Below, piece after piece: positions 25,611 through 33,152 of a stretch of 64,000 nt of DNA. Location: NCBI RefSeq assembly GCF_001660705.2, contig NZ_LYBV02000001.1, positions 303,032 through 367,031 of the forward strand, written 5' to 3'. How positions within the stretch are numbered: the stretch's first letter is position 1; each line of letters starts with the position of its first letter. The notes beneath the pieces were generated by a model. The model was not told where the DNA came from. It did no database searches and saw only the letters and a list, made by a program, of their open reading frames with translations. The DNA is from Saccharicrinis aurantiacus (GTDB lineage Bacteria > Bacteroidota > Bacteroidia > Bacteroidales > Marinilabiliaceae). The position numbers and the translations under genes were made by a program.

Positions 25611-26087
25611 ATGAAAATAGTTATTTTTATTTTAGTTATAGTTTTAGCTTCCTGTACTCCAGAGGAAAGAATGAAAAATGATATAATGAGATTGGGACAT
25701 CTTACGAAAATTTATGGTTTCAATAGTTTAAATGAAACTGTTCTACTAAAAAAACAGAAAGAGAACTATATCTATGACAGCATTATAATAGATTATTTAT
25801 ACAATCGTAGTTATTTAGCAACCGATTCTTTTGTTTGTGATACCACAGCAGATATCAAGAGTTTCTATATATCATTCTTCAAAGAAACTCCTTGCACCCA
25901 ATATTATATGCATAATGGAGAAGATAAAAAGCACGAAATATATGGTGATGGCACAGGTAGAAATGGTGATTGTAGCGAGGACTGTATCGCATTTTATAGT
26001 TATCACCGTTCCGTAGATAATCCCAATATGTGGTATTGTAATCACCCAAAAGAAAGGAAAGATACCATATGGACTTGTAAAGAATAA
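25611..26087 (+). CDS. Small lipoprotein, candidate immunity protein
   Basis: A 158-aa protein with a lipoprotein signal (lipobox VLASC, Cys15) and no family I recognise. The mature part has six cysteines (CDTT, PCTQ, GDCSEDC, WYCNH and CKE), suggesting disulphides in the periplasm or on the outer membrane. It starts 8 nt after the effector-like gene and ends within the first bases of the hairpin element. Gene order, tight spacing and envelope location fit an immunity protein for a periplasm-acting toxin, but sequence alone does not prove this. An ordinary accessory lipoprotein is the alternative. Confidence 0.6.
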   Translation: MKIVIFILVIVLASCTPEERMKNDIMRLGHLTKIYGFNSLNETVLLKKQKENYIYDSIIIDYLYNRSYLATDSFVCDTTADIKSFYISFFKETPCTQYYMHNGEDKKHEIYGDGTGRNGDCSEDCIAFYSYHRSVDNPNMWYCNHPKERKDTIWTCKE

Positions 26088-26290
26088 CGTTTTGTAACAA
26101 TGCATCATAAGTAATGCGGGGAACGCAGTGTTTATGGAGGTTTGTGCGGTATTGTAGCCCCGCTAAAACTACGATTTGACGTGCTAATTAAAATTTGAAA
26201 GTTAACTGTAAAATCGTAGTTTTGGCTACTTAGTTATTTGAGACAGTTGTGGGTTAAATCCCGCACTACTCATATACTCACCGTTAGCTA
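26086..26290. repeat. Nested inverted-repeat element (attC-like or mobile hairpin)
   Basis: The outer arms AACG (26086) and CGTT (26282) enclose AGTAATGCGGG (26110) / CCCGCACTACT (26260), 10 of 11 paired. Alternative inner stems are GCGGGG (26116) / CCCCGC (26158) and a perfect 13-bp stem AAAACTACGATTT (26165) / AAATCGTAGTTTT (26211). The GC content is higher than the flanks. It sits between the lipoprotein stop codon and the start of a DUF2071 gene, like a cassette junction. Whether a recombinase uses it is unknown. Confidence 0.6.
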
Positions 26291-26300
26291 ATTTTAAAAA

Positions 26301-26681
26301 ATGACAATCCGAGAAATATTAAATACGACTGAACGCAGGCCTTGGAAAATGCCGACTGAAAAATGGAAATTTTATCAAGAATGGAATAACGTAATATTTC
26401 TTCATTGGCAAGTAGAGTTATCTGAATTGAAAAAGTTTGTTCCAAAAGAACTTGAAATTGACCTTTATGGCGGAAAACCTTGGGTTTCTGTTGTGGCTTT
26501 TACAATGGAAAAGATAAGACCGAAGAACCTACCTTCTTTTGCACTAATTTCAGATTTTGATGAAGTAAATATTAGAACATATGTGAAAGCAAATAATAAA
26601 ACGGGTGTTTACTTTTTGAGTATTGAAGGTGGAAAAAAATTGTCTTGCAAAGTTGCAAAAGCTTGTGAGTTACACACGTAA
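26301..26681 (+). pseudogene. Truncated DUF2071 (YqjF-like) protein
   Basis: The first ~120 residues match DUF2071: WNNVIFLHWQVE, the DLYGGKPWVSVVAFTMEKIRP block, SDFDEVNIRTYV and GVYFLSIEGGKK. Full-length members have about 230-250 residues, and here the match stops after SCKVAKA. A short unrelated tail (CELHT) leads to a stop. The break is next to a small inverted repeat, GAGTTAC/GTAACTC (26667-26684). The gene is therefore 3'-truncated, probably by rearrangement. The function of intact DUF2071 proteins is unknown. Confidence 0.7.
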
Positions 26682-26928
26682 CTCTTAAATAGTAGGTCTT
26701 TGTACGTAAATATTGTTAGATATTCATGAAGACCTGTTGCTTAGTGACACCAAGTTTAAACGTATAACGGAAATAAATGGATTTCTTCCAAAGTTGGTAG
26801 AAGCCATAATTAGAGATAAATCGCAATCAACATGAAGTAAGGTAGATGCGAAACGCGAATTAAGTGATGCTGTAACTGCATTACCACCTCTACCTTGCTT
26901 GTTGAGAGCTTTAGAAACTCAGGAGCTC
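26682..26928. other. Gene debris between truncated DUF2071 and the right repeat
   Basis: No intact gene. One plus-strand frame (about 26713-26926) reads as protein-like sequence interrupted by a single TGA at about 26833, with FLPKLVEAIIRDK before it and KRELSDAVTALPPLP after it. It may be the end of a decayed gene; I do not recognise the family. An inverted repeat AGGTCTT/AAGACCT is at 26694-26735. Confidence 0.35.
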
Positions 26929-27075
26929 GGTTTATTATAAAACACCTTAGTATGGATAAAGAATTATAATAAATGAAGATTAATTGAAAGATAGTTAGGT
27001 AATCATAATTGTAGGCCTGATTATTGAAAGCCCTAATTTGTTAATATCAGATTAGGGCTTTTTTATGTTTTGAAT
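26929..27075. repeat. 147-bp direct repeat, right copy
   Basis: Second copy of the segment at 23315-23461, offset exactly 3614 bp. It carries codons for the end of CstA (ending DKEL and stop) with no upstream cstA, then the same terminator. Sequence identity stops abruptly on both sides. Confidence 0.95.
27027..27064 (+). terminator. Duplicated cstA terminator (right repeat copy)
   Basis: Identical to the hairpin at 23413-23450. It insulates the downstream GH2 gene from the island. Confidence 0.9.
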
Positions 27076-27310
27076 TCTCAATAATTTCTAGGATATTGTT
27101 AGGTGCAATGATTAAGTTGTTGAATGTGTGATTATTGATAATGGTTTGCAGTTTAAAAATCATCTATGCTTATATATGAAGATAATAAGTGTTAAATAGC
27201 ATACCGTAAAAACTAAAAATAAATCTGAACTAGTTATTAACTTTATTAGTTATTAATATAAATATTTGAAACCTAAATTGGGTTTCCCAAATAGTCCAAA
27301 TAAAAACAAT

Positions 27311-29707
27311 ATGTATAGTTGTAAATATCTATTAGTATCCTTACTAAGTATATTATTTCTTAGTGTTAATGCTCAGGATAATCCTGTTCGTCAGCGACAA
27401 AGCTTTAATTATAACTGGAAGTTTAGTTTAGGTGATAGTATTGCTTATAGCAGTAGCACTTATAATGATAGCACATGGAGGGAGTTAAGTTTACCTCATG
27501 ATTGGAGTATTGAAGCTGATTTTTCTAAAAAACTGAGTGGCAGAAATGCATGGCTTCCCGGAGGAATCGGATGGTATCGAAAACAATTTTCGCTTTTACC
27601 GGAAGAAGAAGGAAGGCATTTTGAGTTGCAATTTGACGGTATTTACCGACATGCAAAAATTTGGATTAATGATATATATGTAGGTGTACAATACGATGGG
27701 TATACAAGTTTTTATTACGATATCACAGATTACCTTCATTTTGATAAGCCAAACACAATTGCTGTACGTGTAGATAATTCTGATCAACCTAATGCAAGGT
27801 GGTATACAGGCTCTGGGATTTATCAAAATGTGTGGTTAAATAAAGTGAATCCTTTACACATAAAGCATTGGGGAACATACATAACAACGCCTACCGTTAA
27901 TAATCAAGAGGCAGAAGTTGACATTACTACCGTCATTGAAAATATGGGCGAAAGCAAAAAAATAGTATTAGAAACTACTATATATACGCCTGAAGGAACT
28001 AAGGTAGGTTTTAGAAAAACCAAGCCATTCGAGATTGGTCAATTTGAATCGGTTGAGAAATTTAGTGCCATCGTAATTCGTAATCCTTTTCCATGGTCGC
28101 TTGAAACACCTAATATTTATACTGCTGTTACTCAAATAAAAGAAGGTAATACAATAATTGATGATTATACATCAGAATTTGGAGTGCGTACCATCCGTTT
28201 TGATGCAGATAAAGGTTTTTTATTAAACGAGCAGAATATAAAACTAAAAGGAGTTTGTGTGCATATGGATGGTGGTCCATTGGGTGTAGTTGTGCCTAAG
28301 GCTGTTTGGCGCAGAAGGCTTGAAAATTTGAAAGAAATTGGATGTAATGCAATTCGTACTGCTCATAATCCTGCAACTCCTGAATTCTTGGATTTATGCG
28401 ATGAACTTGGTTTTCTGGTTATGAATGAATTTGTTGATAAATGGGATGATGAAAAATGGGCAAATCCATTCTTCGAAATGGAATGGAAAAAGAATTTTGC
28501 CAGTACCATTGCCCGCGATCATAACCATCCTTCAGTTATAATTTGGAGTGTAGGAAATGAGAATTATTCGCCCGAAGATATTCGCCAAACAATAGGCTTA
28601 AAAAAGTATTGTAACTATGTACGATCATTGGACCCAAGCAGACCAGTAGTTTCAGGAATGGAAAGGGGAAAGGATACTGATGTTGCTGCAAAAGTTGATG
28701 CTATTATTGAGAGTTGCAAGTATATGGATTTAATTGCACTTAATTATGGAGAGCAATGGTGCAGTGAAATTGGAGAGCGTAAACCAGGAAAAGCTTATAT
28801 CAGTACAGAGAGCTATACTTACTTCACAAGTGATCCTGAAAAGAGATTTGCCAACAACGAAAGGAGTCCGTGGTTTGATGTGCTCGAAAATGATTTCAAT
28901 GCCGGATTATTTCTTTGGGTTGGAATTGATTACCTAGGAGAGTCGAAGAAATTTCCAAAAATCGGATCTGATAGTGGACTTCTCGATATTGGAGGAAATA
29001 TTAAGGAAAGGGGGCGTTTTTACCAATCCTTATGGACTGAAGAGCCTATGGTAGAAATTTTTGTGTACGACGATGATCCTGATGATTTTTCAAACTCAGG
29101 TCGTTGGGGCTGGCCTTCAATGTCGCAGGCATGGAACTTTTTAAAAGGAGATCAATTAAACTTGGTAACTTACACTAACTGTGATGAAATTGATTTATAC
29201 GTAAACCGACGTAAAGTTGGAACGCAACAAATGGCCGATTCTTTAAATCATATTATGAAATGGAAAGATGTAATTTATAAACCTGGAGTAGTTAAAGCTA
29301 TAGGTAAGATAAAAGGAGAAGAGGTTTGCGAGTTCGAGATTCATACAGCAGGAATAGCTGAAAAAGTTAATGTTAAAGCAGATAATGAAATGCCAGAGTC
29401 ATGGGATATAGTTCATGTTGAGGTTGAAGTTGTTGATCAGGACAATTTTGTTCTTCCAATTTATTCCGATGTGCTTCGATTTGAGATTGAAGGCGATGCT
29501 AAAATACTTGGTGTAACAAATGGAAATATGAACCGAGCACCTATTTATCCGGATAAAACAAAAAGTTTTGCGCATAATGGCAAGTGTCTTTTAATTCTAA
29601 AAATGGGCAAGGAGCCTAGCGATGTAAAACTTACAGTATCAGCTGTTGGTTTAGAACCTGGCATAATAGAAATAAATAAAACAGTTGTAGAAGAAATTGA
29701 AGAATAA
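27311..29707 (+). CDS. Glycoside hydrolase family 2 enzyme (beta-galactosidase-like), secreted
   Basis: A 798-aa enzyme from the ATG at 27311. A TTG start 45 nt upstream would place a charged stretch before the signal peptide and is rejected. A signal peptide ends near VNA-QD (residue ~22). The jelly-roll (about 30-180, SLPHDWSIE, YTGSGIYQNV), Ig-like domain, TIM barrel and C-terminal beta domains follow. The acid/base is Glu417 (SVGNEN) and the nucleophile Glu500 (ISTESY). It resembles the 10.3-kb GH2 in layout but is clearly different in the active-site region. It is followed by a terminator and then by two sulfatases, consistent with degradation of a sulfated glycan. Confidence 0.88.
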   Translation: MYSCKYLLVSLLSILFLSVNAQDNPVRQRQSFNYNWKFSLGDSIAYSSSTYNDSTWRELSLPHDWSIEADFSKKLSGRNAWLPGGIGWYRKQFSLLPEEEGRHFELQFDGIYRHAKIWINDIYVGVQYDGYTSFYYDITDYLHFDKPNTIAVRVDNSDQPNARWYTGSGIYQNVWLNKVNPLHIKHWGTYITTPTVNNQEAEVDITTVIENMGESKKIVLETTIYTPEGTKVGFRKTKPFEIGQFESVEKFSAIVIRNPFPWSLETPNIYTAVTQIKEGNTIIDDYTSEFGVRTIRFDADKGFLLNEQNIKLKGVCVHMDGGPLGVVVPKAVWRRRLENLKEIGCNAIRTAHNPATPEFLDLCDELGFLVMNEFVDKWDDEKWANPFFEMEWKKNFASTIARDHNHPSVIIWSVGNENYSPEDIRQTIGLKKYCNYVRSLDPSRPVVSGMERGKDTDVAAKVDAIIESCKYMDLIALNYGEQWCSEIGERKPGKAYISTESYTYFTSDPEKRFANNERSPWFDVLENDFNAGLFLWVGIDYLGESKKFPKIGSDSGLLDIGGNIKERGRFYQSLWTEEPMVEIFVYDDDPDDFSNSGRWGWPSMSQAWNFLKGDQLNLVTYTNCDEIDLYVNRRKVGTQQMADSLNHIMKWKDVIYKPGVVKAIGKIKGEEVCEFEIHTAGIAEKVNVKADNEMPESWDIVHVEVEVVDQDNFVLPIYSDVLRFEIEGDAKILGVTNGNMNRAPIYPDKTKSFAHNGKCLLILKMGKEPSDVKLTVSAVGLEPGIIEINKTVVEEIEE

Positions 29708-29730
29708 ACTTTAAAATAATCTGATTATCG

Positions 29731-29767
29731 AGTCCTTACAGGTTTTAATTGTAAGGACTTTTTTTGT
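29731..29767 (+). terminator. Rho-independent terminator
   Basis: A perfect 10-bp stem AGTCCTTACA/TGTAAGGACT with a 9-nt loop and a run of T. It ends the GH2 transcript. Confidence 0.88.
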
Positions 29768-29927
29768 GGGTAATTGTACTAACGTGTACAATACCTACTA
29801 TGGCTATTTACTTTCAGGTACACAGAACGTACTTATGGACACAATGGGCTAGGCAAAATTGAATTACTTTACGTTGATAAAATAAATAAACTATTCACTA
29901 AAGAATAACTTAAATTAATATATCAGG

Positions 29928-31286
29928 ATGAGGAAATTATTCATTTTAGCAATTGTATTATGCATAGCTGTTGGCAGCTTCGCTAAAAAAACACAAGATC
30001 AACCAAATATTGTAGTACTTTTTGTTGATGATTTAGGATGGGCCGACTTAGGTTACCGCAATCCATTATTTGATACGCCCAATGTTAATAAGTTAAGTGA
30101 AGAGGGTATGGACTTTGAGCGTGCATACGTTGCAACGCCTACTTGTAGTCCCTCAAGAGCATCATTAATGACCGGGAAAGAGCCTGTACGCTTTCAAATG
30201 GTTCGTCATATTTCTGAGGAAGATAAAAAAACAGGGCGCAATGAAAATAAGTATCATTTATGGCAGAGAGATCCAGCGCAAACACCATCAATAACTCGTT
30301 TGCCACTTGAAGAAATTACCTATGCAGAGCGCTTAAAAGAGTATGGCTATTATAATATGTTTGTGGGTAAATGGCATTTAGGTCACGAAGAATATCACCC
30401 AATACACCAAGGTTTCGATGAGCAATTTGGAACAAGTAATCATGGTCATCCAACTTCTTATTACGAGCCTTATTTCAGATACGCTAGTCCATTTGAAGAA
30501 GGTCAATTTCCAAAGGACAAATATTTAACTGATATATTAACTGATAAAGCAGTTGACTTAATAAAGAACTACAAAAAGAAACAACCATTTATGCTTAATT
30601 TATGGTATTACGATGTTCATGGTCCGCATATTGGAAAAAAGGAATTAATTGAAAAGTATGAAGCAAAAGGTATGGAAAAGCGTTTTGCAAATTATGGAGC
30701 TATGGTTGAGGCTATGGATCAATCAGTAGGGCGAGTGCGTGCCGCATTAGAAGAAAAAGGAATTGCAGATAATACAGTTATTTTATTTACTTCAGATCAA
30801 GGAGGATACTTTACAAATTACCCTTTGAGAGGTAAAAAGAATGGTGGTAACACACTTGGTGAAGGTGGCGCACGTGTTCCTTTTATTATTTATTATCCAG
30901 GAGTTACTAAGCCTGTAAAATGCGAGGTTCCAATTCAAACCTTAGATGTTTATTCAACATTGGTAGAAATTGCCTCAGGTAAAGATCAAAAAGATCCTCA
31001 AGTAAATGGTGTTAGTTTAATGCCATTGATTAGAGGTGAAGAAGTTGCTGATAGAGATTTATTCTTTTATCGTTCTTACGAAGATCAGTACGCTGCAATA
31101 ATCTCAGGCGATTGGAAGCTGATTAAGTATAGAAGCGGAAATTATGAGCTTTTTAACTTGAAAGAAGATGTTAGCGAAGTAAGTAACTTGATTTTTGTTA
31201 ACCCTAAAATTGCGAATCCACTAAAAAAGAAGTTGCAAGATTGGGAAGATGAGGCAGTTCCTAAAAATCCTAAAGTAAGTTTCTAG
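29928..31286 (+). CDS. Sulfatase, formylglycine-dependent (S1-type)
   Basis: A 452-aa sulfatase with a signal peptide (cut near SFA-KK, residue ~19). The N-terminal metal-binding pair Asp34-Asp35 is in LFVDDLGW. The active-site motif CSPSR starts at Cys73, which an anaerobic or aerobic sulfatase maturase must convert to formylglycine. GKWHLG and a C-terminal SDQGGY (Gln instead of the usual His or Asn) are also seen. It removes sulfate esters from glycans in the periplasm. It is followed by a second sulfatase, and GH2 genes lie on both sides. Neither the S1 subfamily nor the target sulfate position can be read. No maturase gene is in the window. Confidence 0.92.
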   Translation: MRKLFILAIVLCIAVGSFAKKTQDQPNIVVLFVDDLGWADLGYRNPLFDTPNVNKLSEEGMDFERAYVATPTCSPSRASLMTGKEPVRFQMVRHISEEDKKTGRNENKYHLWQRDPAQTPSITRLPLEEITYAERLKEYGYYNMFVGKWHLGHEEYHPIHQGFDEQFGTSNHGHPTSYYEPYFRYASPFEEGQFPKDKYLTDILTDKAVDLIKNYKKKQPFMLNLWYYDVHGPHIGKKELIEKYEAKGMEKRFANYGAMVEAMDQSVGRVRAALEEKGIADNTVILFTSDQGGYFTNYPLRGKKNGGNTLGEGGARVPFIIYYPGVTKPVKCEVPIQTLDVYSTLVEIASGKDQKDPQVNGVSLMPLIRGEEVADRDLFFYRSYEDQYAAIISGDWKLIKYRSGNYELFNLKEDVSEVSNLIFVNPKIANPLKKKLQDWEDEAVPKNPKVSF

Positions 31287-31302
31287 AGTTTTTTAAATAA
31301 TT

Positions 31303-31337
31303 AAAGCCTAGGTTGTTATTAACAGCTTAGGCTTTTC
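31303..31337 (+). terminator. Terminator between the sulfatases
   Basis: The stem AAAGCCTA/TAGGCTTT has a pairable inner part (GTTGTTATTAACAGC) and is followed by a short TTTT. It is moderate in strength, so read-through to the next sulfatase is possible. Confidence 0.7.
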
Positions 31338-31377
31338 TGTATAGCAGAAAAGAATACACATTATAATTTATAAACCG

Positions 31378-32868
31378 ATGAAGAAAAGTCTAATAGTTCT
31401 ATCCTTTCTTTTAGCTGCAGTTTTAAATATGTCAGCTAAAAATCAACCTAATATCATTTGGATTATGGCTGAGGATATGAGTATCGATTTAGAGTGTTAC
31501 GGCATGAAAGCTGTAAAGACACCAAATTTAAATAAGCTTGCAGAACAAGGTGTACGTTTTGATGAGTGTTTTGTAACCAACCCTATTTGTTCGCCTAGTC
31601 GTTCAGCTATGATGGTTGGTACGCACCAAGTGAGAATAAATGCCGGAAATCACAGAAGTAACAGAAATGTACCTTTGGATGAGCAGTTCAAGCCATTTAC
31701 ATATCATCTGCGTAAAGCAGGATACACTTGCATTTTAGGTCACCATAGTGTGATGAAGAATGGACGCAAAATAGATTGTAATTTTAAAACTGAAGCCTTA
31801 GGTGAGTGGGATGGTAAATCAAAATTCGGACTTTTTGATAAGTATGATAATTTTGAAGCACAAGATCAGCCTTTCTATGCTCATATTCAGTTAGTAGTTA
31901 CACATCGTGGCGATTGGTGGAATGAAATCCGTGAAAAATCAGCTCATCCTGTCAATCCAGATGATGTTGAATTACCAGATTATTTGGCAGATCATCCAGT
32001 GATTAGATTAGATTGGGCTAAGTATTTAGACCAGGTAGAGTACATGGATGGCGAAGTTGGAATGATTGTGAAGGAACTTGAAGATAAAGGCCTTGCCGAC
32101 AATACCATTATTGTTTTTATTGGGGATAATGGTAGATGTAACATAAAAGGAAAGGGGTATTTAAATGATCCAGGTTTACATATTCCTTTTATTGCATATA
32201 ATCCTAAAGGTTTACCCGGAAAAAAAGTGCGTAAAGATGTAGTTTCAGCAACAGACATTACTGCAACTGTTTTGGATTGGGCAGGGGTAGAAATTCCTGA
32301 TTATATGACAGGGATGCCTGTTTTTGATAAGAAATTTAAGCGCGAGTATTCCTATGGTGCCCGAGATCTTTGGGATGAGGTGGAAGAAAAAATGAGATCA
32401 ATTACCGATGGTGAATGGAAGTATATTAGAAATGATAAAACCGACTTAGCGTGGGATGCACACCAAGCTTATCTTGAGTTTTATCGCCCAGCAGTGCATA
32501 TTATGCGCGAATTGAATAAAGAAGGAAAACTTACTAAAACGCAACAATTCTTCTTTAATTCAACAAAGCCAAAAGAAGAGTTGTACAACCTTAAGAATGA
32601 TCCTCAAGAACTAGTTAACCTCGCGAATAATCCTGAATATGCAAAGCAGTTGAGTAAAATGCGAAAAGCTACGGAAGAATTCGACTCAGAGTACGTACCC
32701 GTTAATAATATTTACGAACCTATTGCTCCTGTATCAGTAGATGTTTTAGAATGGCTTAAGACAGAAAAACCAGACGCTTATGAACAAATGCTGGCAGGAG
32801 TTGAGATTGGTTTTAAGAAGTATACAACCGAATATAAAAAGGCCATGAAGGCAAAGAAGAAAAAATAA
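31378..32868 (+). CDS. Sulfatase, formylglycine-dependent (S1-type)
   Basis: A 496-aa sulfatase with a signal peptide (cut near MSA-KN, residue ~20). The active-site motif CSPSR begins at Cys71; the early metal ligands lie in MAEDMS and the later ones in GDNGRC. Unlike its neighbour it has GHHSVMKNG in place of the usual GKWHLG block, so it belongs to a different subfamily. The long Lys-rich C-terminus is hydrophilic. It lies 91 nt after the first sulfatase and 284 bp before a GH2 gene, and the three probably act on one sulfated polysaccharide in sequence. Confidence 0.92.
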   Translation: MKKSLIVLSFLLAAVLNMSAKNQPNIIWIMAEDMSIDLECYGMKAVKTPNLNKLAEQGVRFDECFVTNPICSPSRSAMMVGTHQVRINAGNHRSNRNVPLDEQFKPFTYHLRKAGYTCILGHHSVMKNGRKIDCNFKTEALGEWDGKSKFGLFDKYDNFEAQDQPFYAHIQLVVTHRGDWWNEIREKSAHPVNPDDVELPDYLADHPVIRLDWAKYLDQVEYMDGEVGMIVKELEDKGLADNTIIVFIGDNGRCNIKGKGYLNDPGLHIPFIAYNPKGLPGKKVRKDVVSATDITATVLDWAGVEIPDYMTGMPVFDKKFKREYSYGARDLWDEVEEKMRSITDGEWKYIRNDKTDLAWDAHQAYLEFYRPAVHIMRELNKEGKLTKTQQFFFNSTKPKEELYNLKNDPQELVNLANNPEYAKQLSKMRKATEEFDSEYVPVNNIYEPIAPVSVDVLEWLKTEKPDAYEQMLAGVEIGFKKYTTEYKKAMKAKKKK

Positions 32869-33152
32869 TACCAAATGCATTATTGAATGAATGATAAGAA
32901 ATTGAATTATTTATAGATTCTACGATGAATAAAATTGAGCTATAGCCATAGCTACATTGATATTTTATGAAGCAATAGAATCTTTATAGAAACAATTTAT
33001 ATCAATCATTTGATGATGTTTTTGATATAAGATTATTATGGGTGAAGCATGCTATTGTTTCACCCTCGAAATTGCAATGTTTTATTGAACCTTATTATTG
33101 GCAACTACAATGTTTTTGATTTTAATAAAACATTGAATCTAAATTGATATTT

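Noticed and set aside
26682..26928. Transposase remnant
   Set aside because: The protein-like frame does not contain a DDE motif or any segment I can place in an IS family.
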